DNA of 64,000 nt from Nitrososphaerota archaeon (GCA_021323705.1 JAJPKL010000038.1:29102-93101), one strand, 5' to 3'. Positions 1 to 9,298 are shown, numbered from the stretch's first letter. Numbers and translations are program-made. Notes: generated from the sequence alone by a model not told the origin.

Positions 1-552
1 ACATGCCATAGCACGGGAAACTTTTCGGACGCGCAGTTTGGAGGATTTTCACGTCAGGTTGCAATACCTCATCCTCATCTTCAAAAGTCATACATGAAAC
101 ATTTGTGGAGTAATCGAGATGACTATACAAAATTTGAAATTACTATTGAGGCGACCCATCACGGTCCAACTGCGCTCAACAAGCCAGCACTCTTCATTGA
201 AATTGGCACCACGCAGAAAGAGTGGAGTGATAAGGAACTGTGTGAAAGCATAGCCAAGATAGTGGTAGGCGAATTTAATCATGAGCCAGAAAGACACAAA
301 GTCGCAGTATGTTTTGGTGGGACGCATTATCCTGAAAAGTTCAACAAAGAACTAATCGAGGGAGAGTTTGCATTGGGCACCGTTATGCCCAAGCACGCAT
401 TAGATAATTTGGATGAAACATTATTTTCGCATATATTGGATAGAAACAAGGAGGCCAAGTACGCACTAGTAGATTGGCGAGGTCTTGGGCAAAACAAAAA
501 AAAGATAGTTAGCCTTGTACAAAATACAGATCTTGAGATGGTAAAAGTTTGA
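1..552 (+). CDS. dtdA: D-aminoacyl-tRNA deacylase (5' end outside window)
   Basis: The reading frame is open from base 1, so the gene begins upstream; an internal ATG at 94 is unlikely to be the true start because the residues before it (TGNFSDAQFGG and following) also fit the family. The archaeal/plant DtdA (GEK1) family hydrolyses D-amino acids from mischarged tRNAs in the cytosol. Family hallmarks visible are TIEATHHGPT, the FIEIGTTQKEW segment and the FGGTHYPEKF segment. About 183 residues of the C-terminal part are present. The stop overlaps the TTG start of the next gene by 4 nt, so the two are probably co-transcribed. Confidence 0.88.
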   Translation, partial: TCHSTGNFSDAQFGGFSRQVAIPHPHLQKSYMKHLWSNRDDYTKFEITIEATHHGPTALNKPALFIEIGTTQKEWSDKELCESIAKIVVGEFNHEPERHKVAVCFGGTHYPEKFNKELIEGEFALGTVMPKHALDNLDETLFSHILDRNKEAKYALVDWRGLGQNKKKIVSLVQNTDLEMVKV

Positions 553-845
553 AGCTAGAAGAAAAAGTTTACAAAAAACTATTGGAGGTTCCAAAAGGCC
601 AAGTTACAACATATGGCGAACTTGCAAAGGCCGTTGGATTAAAAAATGGACAGAGAGCAATTGGGCGAATCATGAATAAGAACCCATATCCAGTAATAGT
701 TCCGTGCCATCGAGTGATAATGTCAAGCGGTAAGGTGGGAGGCTATGCATGGGGCGAAAAAATCAAAACAAACATGCTAGTAAAAGAGGGAGTAAAAATT
801 AGGAACGGGAAAATTATAGACTCTAAAATAATTCACAGGTTTTGA
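549..845 (+). CDS. ogt: Methylated-DNA--protein-cysteine methyltransferase (short form)
   Basis: A 98-residue protein with the alkyl-acceptor motif PCHRV (Cys53) and the preceding helix-turn-helix-like DNA-binding segment (QVTTYGELAKAVG...RAIGRIM). This family removes alkyl groups from O6-alkylguanine by irreversible transfer to the cysteine. Only the C-terminal catalytic/DNA-binding domain is present; the N-terminal domain of full-length Ogt is absent. Because the Cys is kept it is not the usual Cys-less alkyltransferase-like protein. The start is TTG at 549, overlapping the dtdA stop. Identification of the domain is secure; its exact substrate range is inferred. Confidence 0.88.
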   Translation: MKLEEKVYKKLLEVPKGQVTTYGELAKAVGLKNGQRAIGRIMNKNPYPVIVPCHRVIMSSGKVGGYAWGEKIKTNMLVKEGVKIRNGKIIDSKIIHRF

Positions 846-847
846 GT

Positions 848-1297
848 TTATTTCTTGGAGCGCACTTCTTCTATCAAGCTTCTCAGGTGTGCCAAGTTTC
901 TTACCTGGTTTCCGCTTACCTGCTTGTATAGCTTCCAGTAAGACTCGTTTGTAATCTCTTTTCTTGCCTTGGAAACGCTTAGCTGATGGCGCATTGCTCT
1001 GATCCTTTTGACATAGACTTCTTTCTTGCCTATTCTGGCCCCTTTTCTGCCCTTCTTTGATCCTTGTTTTGTACTGCGCTTTTTGTGTTGGCTCTTTTTG
1101 AAGTATGCTCTTCCTCTCGATGTGCCTTTGATTGGTTTGATTTCAATTACATTTGCAGTGATCAGACTTCGTATGTTATCACGCGTGATGGCGTCAGTAA
1201 CATCATCTAGATAATTTGGATCAAACTTTATCCTGTCTACTCCGACTCCCAGAATTCTGGAGACGAGTTGTCTTTTGGTCTTAAGATTTACTACCAC
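848..1297 (-). CDS. rpl19e: Large ribosomal subunit protein L19e
   Basis: A 149-residue basic protein typical of archaeal/eukaryotic L19e: N-terminal LKTKRQLVSRILGVG, central segment RGRAYFKKSQ, and the conserved C-terminal block containing ESYWKLYKQVSGNQVRNLAHLRSLI. It belongs to the 50S subunit. The start overlaps the end of rpl32e by 17 nt on the same strand, so both are probably translated from one message. Its stop lies 3 nt from the convergent ogt stop. Confidence 0.95.
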   Translation of the reverse strand: MVVNLKTKRQLVSRILGVGVDRIKFDPNYLDDVTDAITRDNIRSLITANVIEIKPIKGTSRGRAYFKKSQHKKRSTKQGSKKGRKGARIGKKEVYVKRIRAMRHQLSVSKARKEITNESYWKLYKQVSGNQVRNLAHLRSLIEEVRSKK

Positions 1298-1682
1298 TTG
1301 TAGACACTCTCGCGTTGAAAACTTTGAAGTTCTTCTCTTTTGCCTTGGCTATCATCTCAAGTCTTTTCTTTTTCCCAACACCGTGACCAAATCTGATCCC
1401 GTCGGTTTTTGGGTTGAGTTTTTCTAAATCTTTCAAATTGTAAACTAGATTATCTGTATAGCCTGATGGGTGGAGTCCTCTTGCAATCTTTGGACCGCCA
1501 TGGCCTATTTTTACAAGTGATGGCCAGCCCTTCTTCTGTTTTCTCTGGTGGTTGTCAATGCCTTTAGGTTTCCTCCACGCTGCAGAAAGCCTAGCATATC
1601 TCCAACTTTCTTGTCTGATAAAGCTAGGTTTGTTCTGTAATACTTTTTTCCTAAGTTCCAGAGCTTCTTTGTTGATCGGCAT
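1281..1682 (-). CDS. rpl32e: Large ribosomal subunit protein L32e
   Basis: A 133-residue basic protein matching L32e: PSFIRQESWRYARLSAAWRKPKGIDN near the N terminus, followed by PSLVKIGHGGPKIARGLHPSG. It is a 50S component and first gene of a two-gene unit with rpl19e. In many archaea this pair sits inside the spc ribosomal operon between L6 and L18; here it is separated from L18-S5-L30-L15, which lie at 9.3-11.4 kb on the other strand. Confidence 0.95.
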   Translation of the reverse strand: MPINKEALELRKKVLQNKPSFIRQESWRYARLSAAWRKPKGIDNHQRKQKKGWPSLVKIGHGGPKIARGLHPSGYTDNLVYNLKDLEKLNPKTDGIRFGHGVGKKKRLEMIAKAKEKNFKVFNARVSTSGSKS

Positions 1683-1782
1683 GTAGAGGTCTTTGCCTAA
1701 ATTTTACAATAAATACGTTTCTTGGTATGCCATGAATGATCCGAAGAGATAATAAGGAAATTGCGACGAAACGGTTTATCTG

Positions 1783-3387
1783 ATGATTGAGGATTTGGAG
1801 CCAACCAGTACTCGTCTACTTGTATCTCAATTAGAACAAATTGGTATCAAGCCAGGAAAGGTACAGAGAAACTCACAAGTTCAGGATCTGGTGAACCTCA
1901 TAGTTGAAAAAAACGAGGGCACCATGACCGCAAATAAGGCAATAGCTGTCAAAACCGGCAAATATACCGGAAGATCTCCTGATGACAGATTTATCGTTGA
2001 TGATGAACAGACTCACAATACCGTAGACTGGGGAAAGATAAACCACCCCTTTCCAAATGATAAATTTGACAATCTGTTTGAAAAGATGAAAAAGCACATA
2101 GAAAATAAGGAAATTTTTGTTTTTGATGGATTTGTAGGCGCAGACAAAGAACACAGATTGCCAATTAGAATCATCACTGATCATGCATGGCAGAATCTCT
2201 TTGTCAGACAATTATTCATAAGACCAACCCACGAAGAGCTAGAATCACACAAACCAGAATACACGCTTCTTTCAATAAATGATTTCAAAGCTGTTCCTGA
2301 GATTGATGGAACCAGAACAGATGTCTTCATCATACTAAATTACACAAAAAAAATCGTTTTGATTGGGGGCACTTCGTATGCTGGCGAAATAAAGAAAGCA
2401 ATGTTTTCAGTTATGAACTACTCTCTTCCTCCAAAAGGAATTTTTCCAATGCACTGTTCTGCTAACATTGGAAAGAACGGGGAGACTGCATTATTTTTTG
2501 GACTCTCAGGTACTGGAAAAACAACGCTATCTGCAGATTCCAATAGGATGCTTATAGGGGATGATGAACACGGCTGGTCCGACAGGGGGGTATTCAATTT
2601 TGAAGGCGGATGTTATGCAAAGTGTATTAATCTCAACCAAGATGCTGAACCCCAAATCTGGGATGCGATAAGATTTGGTACTGTGTTGGAAAATGTTGTA
2701 ATTGACAAGGAAACAATGCTGCCAAACTTCAACGATAGTAGTCTTACAGAAAATACTCGAGCTGCATACCCTCTTGACTACATTCCGGGCGCCATAGTTC
2801 CAAGCATGGGTGGTAACCCCAACGTCATCATCTTCCTAACTGCAGATGCGTTTGGTGTGATGCCTCCAATTGCAAAACTCACAAAAGAAGGTGCGATGTA
2901 CCACTTTATGTCTGGTTATACAAGCAAGCTTGCAGGAACAGAGCGGGGCATCACTGAACCCAAAGCGACATTTTCAGAATGTTTTGGCGCTCCATTCATG
3001 TCAAGACATGCGTCTGTTTACGCAAAACTTCTTGGAGAAAAAATAACCAAACACAACACTACAGTATATCTTGTTAATACCGGATGGTCGGGAGGCCCGT
3101 ATGGGATAGGAAAGAGAATGAACATAGGACACACCAGAAGAATGGTTACTGCCGCACTTACCGGAGAACTTGGCACTGTCAAGTACAGACATGATGACAT
3201 ATTCAATCTAGATGTGCCTATCGAATGTAATGGCGTGCCTTCTGAAGTGTTGAATCCGCGCAATACTTGGTCTGAAAAGGACGCCTATGACAACTCTGCA
3301 AAGAAACTAGCTCAGATGTTTGTGGAAAACTTTAGGAAGTTTGGAAGCGTTTCAAAGGAAATTGTTGACGCAGGGCCAAAAATCTAA
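1783..3387 (+). CDS. pckA: Phosphoenolpyruvate carboxykinase (ATP)
   Basis: A 534-residue protein of usual length for ATP-dependent PEPCK, which interconverts oxaloacetate + ATP with PEP + CO2 + ADP and would serve gluconeogenesis here. The kinase-1a P-loop GLSGTGKTTLS begins at residue 240 and is followed by the metal-binding stretch IGDDEHGW. The N-terminal substrate-binding region includes TGKYTGRSPDDRFIV. ATG start at 1783; transcribed divergently from rpl32e. The 3' end overlaps the convergent subtilase stop by 4 nt. Confidence 0.96.
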   Translation: MIEDLEPTSTRLLVSQLEQIGIKPGKVQRNSQVQDLVNLIVEKNEGTMTANKAIAVKTGKYTGRSPDDRFIVDDEQTHNTVDWGKINHPFPNDKFDNLFEKMKKHIENKEIFVFDGFVGADKEHRLPIRIITDHAWQNLFVRQLFIRPTHEELESHKPEYTLLSINDFKAVPEIDGTRTDVFIILNYTKKIVLIGGTSYAGEIKKAMFSVMNYSLPPKGIFPMHCSANIGKNGETALFFGLSGTGKTTLSADSNRMLIGDDEHGWSDRGVFNFEGGCYAKCINLNQDAEPQIWDAIRFGTVLENVVIDKETMLPNFNDSSLTENTRAAYPLDYIPGAIVPSMGGNPNVIIFLTADAFGVMPPIAKLTKEGAMYHFMSGYTSKLAGTERGITEPKATFSECFGAPFMSRHASVYAKLLGEKITKHNTTVYLVNTGWSGGPYGIGKRMNIGHTRRMVTAALTGELGTVKYRHDDIFNLDVPIECNGVPSEVLNPRNTWSEKDAYDNSAKKLAQMFVENFRKFGSVSKEIVDAGPKI

Positions 3388-5426
3388 CTCTTTCCAAGTC
3401 TGCCACCTAGACCTACTGCAACAATTAGTACAATTATTCCGGAAATGATTGCCGCCTCTTTTGTCGGTATGCCAATATTTTGAAGATCTAGTATGTTTCT
3501 TTGGGAAACATTGTTGACAAGAATAGTCTGGTATGCCTCATCTGTCTTGTTTGTGCTTGATATCTGAGCCAAGACCCAATACTGGCCCTTCTCATAAACA
3601 GGTAGAGATCTGGTTTCTTGTGGAGTGATTGAGGTACTAGTGGTCTGACCCGTGTCAGATTCTATGAGGGAAATTTTTGCGTATGACCATTTATCGGGAT
3701 AGTCAAGCAAAAAGTGAAGCGTCCCATTTCTTTGGTCAACTAGGAGGGTGCCTTTGGTTACATGAGTCACAACAGGTATGTGGTAGCTTGACTTGGTATC
3801 GTTTAAAATGAGAAATCCGTCGTAGGTTCCTTCCTTTTTGGCATTGTCAGAAAGTTTCACATTCAAGGTGTCACCTGACTGGGAATAATCAAAATTTAGA
3901 CTAGAGTCGTTTGACGAAAAACTTGCCTTCAAGTGGGGTATGGCAGAGCCGTCGATTGTCTTCATATACAAAGTCTTTGTCTGAGAATTGTTGTCAAAAG
4001 AGAGGTTAAAGACCAAGCCGTGGGGAACTATGATCAAGTTAGATTCTAGTGCTCTTGTAATGTTTAATCGGCCGCTTCCAACAGCAGAGATTGGGAAAAG
4101 TTTACCGTATGCATCAGTAACTGGGTCGGTAGTTGTAACAAGCAACGACGTCACATCTTCGGGGGACAATCCTGGATGCTTTTGCAAAATAATTGCGGCG
4201 GCGCCTGCCACATGAGGAGCTGCAAAGCTTGTACCGCTTGTAACATTGTACTTTCCCCCAAGCGTTGTAGAATTGATAAAGACTCCGGGTGCGACAAGAT
4301 CTGGTTTTATGTAGAAGGGGGATACTGGTCCCTCGGAACTAAAAGGCGCAACAAAGTCTGGATGATAAAACACATTCAAACTTCCTACCGTGTCTGAGGT
4401 CAGAGCAGATCTGAGCGCCAAGCCGTCCTCCTTTGACATTGAGGTTACAGGTATTCTTGGGGAATATGCTGCAGTCTTGTTTGGCTCTACCAGTTCGCCA
4501 ATGAATATGCCGGTATCGTTGTTGAATATGATAAGAGCCTTTGCGCCCAAATCAGCTGCATTTTTTTCCTTTTCAGCAAAGTAGACTTTTTGTCCCTTTA
4601 CATCACTTCCTCTCTCTTCTAAAAGTATGGAACCTTTGATCTCCAAGTTTTTCAGATCTTCAAGCCTTCCGTATCCGCCGTAGATTATCTTGCCTTGTAT
4701 TGTACCATGCAACGCTTGGGTTCCAACCATTGGAACTATCTGGTATTGTTTTTTGCCAACTTCAAAGGTTGCAGCAAGACTTGATGTGAGATTGTTGTAT
4801 GACGCACCAACAGTAATTGCGTTGATGTCTTTTCCTGGACTGCCAATTGTGTCATCCAGTGGGCCGTTATTTCCTGCAGCTACAACTACAACGATACCGT
4901 TCTTTACTGCTTTGTCGATTGCATCATCGATTTCATCGTTTGTTTTGTTTATTCCTAAGCTAATGTTGATGACGTTAACACCATCCTGCATTGCATGCTG
5001 GAGTGCTTTTACAATATAGTCTGATGAGACCGCTTCGCCTGTTGATGAAACCTTGTATGCAAGCAGCTTTGCCTTGGGGACAATTCCTGTAAAGTTTCCA
5101 TCGGCTGCAATGATTCCTGCAACTTCGGTACCGTGGCCATTAGTATCCAGAGGCTTTTCATTTGCATTGACGTAATCATATCCTCCAATTACTTTTCCAG
5201 AAGGACCATAGCCAAGAAGATCTGGATGGTTGTAGTCTATGCCGGTATCTATGACTCCAATCTTGATTCCCTGGCCGTCAAGACCATCTAATCTTGCTGC
5301 TTTGACTCCAACAAGCTCCATGCTTTTTTGAAGATTGTTTGAAATTTCCTGCTCACTTGACTTTGATACAAATAAAATTATACAAAAGACACAGAGGAAA
5401 GAAAAAATCAGTAACCGATTAACCAC
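3384..5426 (-). CDS. Membrane-anchored subtilisin-like serine protease (S8) with PA insert
   Basis: A 680-residue exported protease. An N-terminal hydrophobic segment (residues 4-20) is followed by a subtilase domain with catalytic Asp60 (IGVIDTGID), His98 (NGHGTEVAG) and Ser400 (SGTSFAAPHVAG). A protease-associated insertion lies between His and Ser (about residues 230-330, ending near KALIIFNNDTG...). Beta-rich repeats follow, then a C-terminal transmembrane helix near residues 658-676 and a short basic tail, so the enzyme is probably held on the outside of the cytoplasmic membrane. All three catalytic residues are present. Substrate unknown. Confidence 0.93.
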   Translation of the reverse strand: MVNRLLIFSFLCVFCIILFVSKSSEQEISNNLQKSMELVGVKAARLDGLDGQGIKIGVIDTGIDYNHPDLLGYGPSGKVIGGYDYVNANEKPLDTNGHGTEVAGIIAADGNFTGIVPKAKLLAYKVSSTGEAVSSDYIVKALQHAMQDGVNVINISLGINKTNDEIDDAIDKAVKNGIVVVVAAGNNGPLDDTIGSPGKDINAITVGASYNNLTSSLAATFEVGKKQYQIVPMVGTQALHGTIQGKIIYGGYGRLEDLKNLEIKGSILLEERGSDVKGQKVYFAEKEKNAADLGAKALIIFNNDTGIFIGELVEPNKTAAYSPRIPVTSMSKEDGLALRSALTSDTVGSLNVFYHPDFVAPFSSEGPVSPFYIKPDLVAPGVFINSTTLGGKYNVTSGTSFAAPHVAGAAAIILQKHPGLSPEDVTSLLVTTTDPVTDAYGKLFPISAVGSGRLNITRALESNLIIVPHGLVFNLSFDNNSQTKTLYMKTIDGSAIPHLKASFSSNDSSLNFDYSQSGDTLNVKLSDNAKKEGTYDGFLILNDTKSSYHIPVVTHVTKGTLLVDQRNGTLHFLLDYPDKWSYAKISLIESDTGQTTSTSITPQETRSLPVYEKGQYWVLAQISSTNKTDEAYQTILVNNVSQRNILDLQNIGIPTKEAAIISGIIVLIVAVGLGGRLGKS

Positions 5427-5499
5427 AAGTTATCTGCAGGTTGACTAGATAAAATGCATTTGCAAAACCATAAATTGCAAGAACTATGTTGAGACTTTT

Positions 5500-6117
5500 A
5501 TGGCAAAATACGAGCTTCCGAAATTACCGTACGCATACGATGCGTTGGAGCCACACATTGATGCCAAAACAATGGAAATACACCACTCTAAACATCATCA
5601 GGCCTATACTGATGGCTTGAACAAGGCTCTGGAAACTTTAAGCTCTGAACTGCAAAACATGGAGCTGACAAAGCTACTTGCAAGCATGGACAAAGTTCCA
5701 GAAAGCTCAAAGAGCGCAGTGAATTTTCATGGAGGAGGATACGACAACCACTCTCTGTTTTGGAGTAACATGAAACCAAATGGTGGCGGAAAACCAGGCG
5801 GAAAGTTGGCTGACGCAATCAATGCGGCATTTGGCAGCTTTGATAGCTTCAAAGATAAGTTCACAAAGGACACAATCGCAATCCAAGGAAGCGGTTGGGG
5901 ATGGTTGGTGTACAATCCGCAAAGCAAGAAAACTGAATTCACTACAATGCCAAATCAGACAAGTCCTAGAACCAAGGGTTTGATACCGTTGTTGGGATTG
6001 GACGTTTGGGAACATGCATACTACCTCAAGTACCAAAATCGCAGAGCAGATTATGTTGGTGCGTGGTGGAATGTCATAAACTGGGATGAAGTAGACGCAA
6101 GACTATCAAAAGCATAA
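5500..6117 (+). CDS. sod: Superoxide dismutase (Fe/Mn type)
   Basis: A 205-residue cytosolic Fe/Mn superoxide dismutase, converting superoxide to oxygen and hydrogen peroxide. Metal-ligand regions are visible: HHSKHHQAYTDGLN for the first His, NHSLFW for the second, and DVWEHAYYLKYQNRRADYVGAWWNVINW for the Asp and third His. The length is normal. The gene is divergent from the subtilase, with ATG at 5500. Metal specificity cannot be decided from sequence alone. Confidence 0.96.
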   Translation: MAKYELPKLPYAYDALEPHIDAKTMEIHHSKHHQAYTDGLNKALETLSSELQNMELTKLLASMDKVPESSKSAVNFHGGGYDNHSLFWSNMKPNGGGKPGGKLADAINAAFGSFDSFKDKFTKDTIAIQGSGWGWLVYNPQSKKTEFTTMPNQTSPRTKGLIPLLGLDVWEHAYYLKYQNRRADYVGAWWNVINWDEVDARLSKA

Positions 6118-6278
6118 ACCCTTTTTCTTTTTGTTTCTATTTTGCTGTTTGAGACACAAATTATTTGAAAATAAACCAAATCCACACATGAAAACAACAT
6201 TTCTAATGTCGGCCTTAAATTCAATTCATAGGAAAGTCTAGCAATTTGTAATAAAAATGAGTTTAAGCGTGTTTCAGC

Positions 6279-6419
6279 CTAAAATCTTTTTTCGCCACGA
6301 TGCTTTGGTAAGCAATCACGACAATATACTGGTCTTCCTTCTTTTGGTTGGAAAGGAACCTGTGTTTCTTTCTTGCAATCTGAGCAAGTAACAGGATACA
6401 TTTGTCTGTCTGATGACAT
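6279..6419 (-). CDS. 46-residue zinc-ribbon protein
   Basis: A short ORF encoding MSSDRQMYPVTCSDCKKETQ followed by a segment with GRPVYCRDCLPKHRG. The two knuckles, CSDC and CRDC, spaced by about 17 residues, make a compact zinc ribbon of a kind common as single-domain proteins in archaea; the PxxGRPVYCxxC pattern is typical. No catalytic residues. Function unknown; nucleic-acid or protein binding is inferred from the fold only. It lies between sod and pfdA as an independent minus-strand unit. Confidence 0.75.
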   Translation of the reverse strand: MSSDRQMYPVTCSDCKKETQVPFQPKEGRPVYCRDCLPKHRGEKRF

Positions 6420-6495
6420 GATTTTTTATCTATGTTACTCAATAAGAACTATTGACACGGATTGATTTGACAAGGAGCGTATTTTTCAGAATGCA

Positions 6496-6501
6496 TTTAT
6501 A
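6496..6501 (+). promoter_or_regulatory. TATA box of pfdA
   Basis: TTTATA lies 25 nt before the ATG at 6526, the spacing expected for an archaeal promoter whose transcript begins at or near the start codon (leaderless). This favours the ATG at 6526 over the in-frame TTG at 6520 as pfdA start. Confidence 0.6.
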
Positions 6502-6525
6502 GGCGGGTAAGAGAATTTTTTGCAA

Positions 6526-6948
6526 ATGAGTGAAGAACAAGCTCAGGCATTGATGCAACAACTGCAAGCACTTGAGGGATATCTGGCAGATGTATTACAG
6601 CGAGAAGAGTCTGTAATGAGACTATTGCAGGAGGCATCAAGTGCTATTGAATCCATCAAGTCGATTGGAGGCGATGCTGCAAGTGAGACTCTAGTACCAG
6701 TCGGTATGGGAGCTTATGTAAAAGCAAAGATAGAGCCAAACCAAAAAGTGGTCGTGCATGTGGGTGCTGGCACCTCAATCGAGCAAGACAGAGATTCTGC
6801 AATTAATTATGTGGAGTCCAGAATAAAGGAATTGGAAATTGTACTACAACAGTTGGCAGCCCAGAGGCAAGAAGTATCTCTTAGACTTGAACAAGGACAG
6901 CAGGAAATGAACAAACTTATACAATCAAGCCGCGGTTCTACGCAGTAA
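6526..6948 (+). CDS. pfdA: Prefoldin alpha subunit
   Basis: About 140 residues: two coiled-coil helices flanking a central beta region (ETLVPVGMGAYVKAKIEPNQKVVVHVGAGTSIEQ). This is the alpha-class prefoldin of the hexameric alpha2-beta4 holdase that delivers unfolded proteins to the thermosome. It is followed 12 nt later by ftsY, an arrangement widely conserved in archaea. The beta subunit is at 42360 in this window. Confidence 0.94.
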   Translation: MSEEQAQALMQQLQALEGYLADVLQREESVMRLLQEASSAIESIKSIGGDAASETLVPVGMGAYVKAKIEPNQKVVVHVGAGTSIEQDRDSAINYVESRIKELEIVLQQLAAQRQEVSLRLEQGQQEMNKLIQSSRGSTQ

Positions 6949-6960
6949 GGAAAATCTGTC

Positions 6961-8382
6961 ATGTTTGATAAACTACGAAATGCGTTTTCTTCAGCAGTAA
7001 AGAGCTTTGGAGAAAAAGAACTAAAGGAAAAGGATATTGACGAAGTTCTGTTTGAACTTGAGATAGCGCTGCTAGAATCCGATGTTGCAACTGAAGTAAT
7101 CGATATGATAAAATCTGATTTGAAAAAACAACTAATTGGAACAACCGTTCAAAAAGACAAGATAAATGAATTTGTCAAGCACAGCCTCAGGCAAAGTATC
7201 TCAAACATGTTTGATGCTACCCCAAAAATTGATGTTTTGTCTAACATAAAAAATAAGAAGGAAAGGGGAGAGCCGTACATCATCTCATTTATGGGCATAA
7301 ATGGAACAGGAAAAACTACAACCATTGCAAAGTTTGCTAATCTTTTGCGCGAAAACAAGCTCTCAGCAGTAATTGCAGCAGCAGATACCTACAGAGCAGG
7401 GGCAATCGAACAGATAAGTGAGCATGGAAAGAGGTTAAACGTCAAAGTCATTGCACAGAACTATGGGTCGGATCCGGCTGCTGTATCACGTGATGCTGTA
7501 TTGTATGCAAAATCCCACAAGGTAGATTGTGTATTGATAGATACTGCAGGAAGAATGCAGACAAGTAAGAACCTCATGGATCAGATATCAAAAATCAACA
7601 AGGTTGTAAATCCAGATCTGAAATTATTTGTGGGTGATTCTTTGGCAGGAAATGATACGGTCAGCCAAGCAAGGGAATTTCACAATTATACTAAATTTGA
7701 TGGCGCAATTCTTACCAAAAGCGATGCAGATGCACGCGGAGGCGCTGCAATATCCATTGTAAAAATTACATCAACTCCCATCCTATATCTGGGAGTGGGC
7801 CAAGAATACAAGGACCTGAAGCCATTTGACAAAGACTCGTTTTTGGAATCGTTGTTTGGAGCACAGGAACCCCTGCCTGAGATACAAACGCAACAAAACG
7901 AAAAACCTCCAAAACAAACCGAAGTAATCGATGTTAAAGAAAAAGTAAGCATGACAAAAGAACCTGCAGTTGAAATTAAAGTAGAACCAAAACCTGAACC
8001 AAAGATAGAACCAAAACCTGAACCAAAGATAGAACCAAAACCTGAACCAAAGATAGAACCAAAAATCAAACAAGAGGTAAAACAAGAAGTAAAAGCTAAA
8101 CCCGTAGAAGAAATTCAGGGCGATGATCCGTTTGCCGGAATTACAACTAAGGACATTGAAAAATACTCAGATCTTTATGATGTACCACCTCCAGAAAGTG
8201 ACGAAGAGGCAAGAAAACTAGCATCTAAGATAAAACAATGGATTGCTAACGGCAGGCCAAAACCAACAGAAGAAAAAGATGTTATTGAAGAGGAAACTGA
8301 CGAGGAAACTGAGGAGAAAGAAATGTCTGAAGACGAAAAGCCAAAAAAGAAACACTCAATGTTTGGATGGTTAAAGAAATGA
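6961..8382 (+). CDS. ftsY: Signal recognition particle receptor FtsY with long charged C-terminal tail
   Basis: A 473-residue SRP-receptor GTPase. The N domain (residues 1-90) is followed by the G domain with P-loop GINGTGKTT (112-120), the insertion-box region, DTAGRMQ, and the guanine-recognition motif TKSDAD, ending with GVGQEYKDLKPFD. FtsY normally ends about there (near residue 300). Here a further ~170 residues follow: a Pro/Lys/Glu linker with perfect repeats, a short conserved-looking segment (DDPFAGITTKDIEKYSDLYD...), an acidic stretch, and a basic/aromatic end (SMFGWLKK). The tail might bind membrane or translocon; this is inference. The stop overlaps argF by 4 nt. Confidence 0.94.
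   Translation: MFDKLRNAFSSAVKSFGEKELKEKDIDEVLFELEIALLESDVATEVIDMIKSDLKKQLIGTTVQKDKINEFVKHSLRQSISNMFDATPKIDVLSNIKNKKERGEPYIISFMGINGTGKTTTIAKFANLLRENKLSAVIAAADTYRAGAIEQISEHGKRLNVKVIAQNYGSDPAAVSRDAVLYAKSHKVDCVLIDTAGRMQTSKNLMDQISKINKVVNPDLKLFVGDSLAGNDTVSQAREFHNYTKFDGAILTKSDADARGGAAISIVKITSTPILYLGVGQEYKDLKPFDKDSFLESLFGAQEPLPEIQTQQNEKPPKQTEVIDVKEKVSMTKEPAVEIKVEPKPEPKIEPKPEPKIEPKPEPKIEPKIKQEVKQEVKAKPVEEIQGDDPFAGITTKDIEKYSDLYDVPPPESDEEARKLASKIKQWIANGRPKPTEEKDVIEEETDEETEEKEMSEDEKPKKKHSMFGWLKK
7987..8058 (+). repeat. Three perfect 24-nt tandem repeats in ftsY
   Basis: Three identical in-frame copies of a 24-nt unit encode repeated PKPEPKIE octapeptides. The repeat sits in the linker between the GTPase domain and the C-terminal tail of FtsY. 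Copies identical at the DNA level imply recent expansion by slippage or unequal exchange, so linker length may vary between strains. Confidence 0.92.
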
Positions 8383-9296
8383 AGCTAAAAACAAAGGACC
8401 TCCTAACACTAAACGAACTTGAGAAAACTGAACTCTCTAGAATAATAGATGACGCAATAAAGATGAAAAAAGATCTAAAGAAAGGAATCTCAAAACCTCT
8501 TCTCAAAAACAAAACGCTTGCAATGATATTTCAAAAGCCATCAACTAGGACACGGGTAAGCTTTGAAGCCGGAATGTTTCATCTTGGAGGGCATGCCTTG
8601 AACCTTTCTGCAGACGAGTTACAGCTAAAAAGGGGAGAAACCATAGAAGACACGGCAAAGACACTTTCACGATATGTAGACTTGATAATGGCAAGGGTTT
8701 ATTCCCATGAAGAAGTAGAACTACTTGCAAAAAATTCACCCATTCCTGTAATCAACGGACTTTCTGATTCTTTTCACCCCTGCCAGATATTGGCAGATCT
8801 TATGACAGTCAAAGAACAGAAGAAAAAGCTGGCAGGACTTAAACTAGCATGGATTGGCGATGGCAACAACGTCTGTAATTCGATGGTATACGGATGTGCA
8901 AAAACCGGCATAAACATTAGCATAGCAACCCCAAAAGGGTACGAACCAAACCACGATGTGATAAAAGAATCTAGCAAGCTAACCGATGTGAAATTATCAA
9001 ACAGTCCAGAAACTGCCGTAAAGGATGCAGATGTTGTAGTTACAGACACTTTTGTTTCTATACATCACCAAACAACCGATAGAACAAATGATTTCCTTCC
9101 ACATTTCCAGGTCAACTCATCTCTTATGAAAAAAGCCGACCACTCGGCAATTTTCATGCACTGTCTTCCTGCTAAAAGAGGACAAGAGGTTACAAGTGAA
9201 GTCATTGACGGTCCGCAGTCAGTAGTCTGGGATGAAGCTGAAAACAGACTCCATGCTCAAAAGGCTCTTATGGTGGCATTGCTGCGACGAGTCTAA
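8379..9296 (+). CDS. argF: Ornithine carbamoyltransferase
   Basis: About 305 residues. It carbamoylates ornithine to citrulline in arginine biosynthesis. The carbamoyl-phosphate motif STRTR (in KPSTRTRVSFE), the HPCQ motif (in SFHPCQILADL), and the ornithine-binding HCLP motif (MHCLPAKRG) are all present. The ATG at 8379 overlaps the ftsY stop (ATGA) and suits the family N terminus better than the in-frame ATG at 8367. Translational coupling to ftsY is likely, though the functions are unrelated. Confidence 0.95.
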   Translation: MKLKTKDLLTLNELEKTELSRIIDDAIKMKKDLKKGISKPLLKNKTLAMIFQKPSTRTRVSFEAGMFHLGGHALNLSADELQLKRGETIEDTAKTLSRYVDLIMARVYSHEEVELLAKNSPIPVINGLSDSFHPCQILADLMTVKEQKKKLAGLKLAWIGDGNNVCNSMVYGCAKTGINISIATPKGYEPNHDVIKESSKLTDVKLSNSPETAVKDADVVVTDTFVSIHHQTTDRTNDFLPHFQVNSSLMKKADHSAIFMHCLPAKRGQEVTSEVIDGPQSVVWDEAENRLHAQKALMVALLRRV

Positions 9297-9298
9297 CG

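Noticed and set aside
7686..8085. Minus-strand Gly/Phe/Ser-repeat ORFs opposite ftsY
   Set aside because: They are the antisense of the PKPEPKIE repeats and of the GTPase domain; low complexity results from the repeat.
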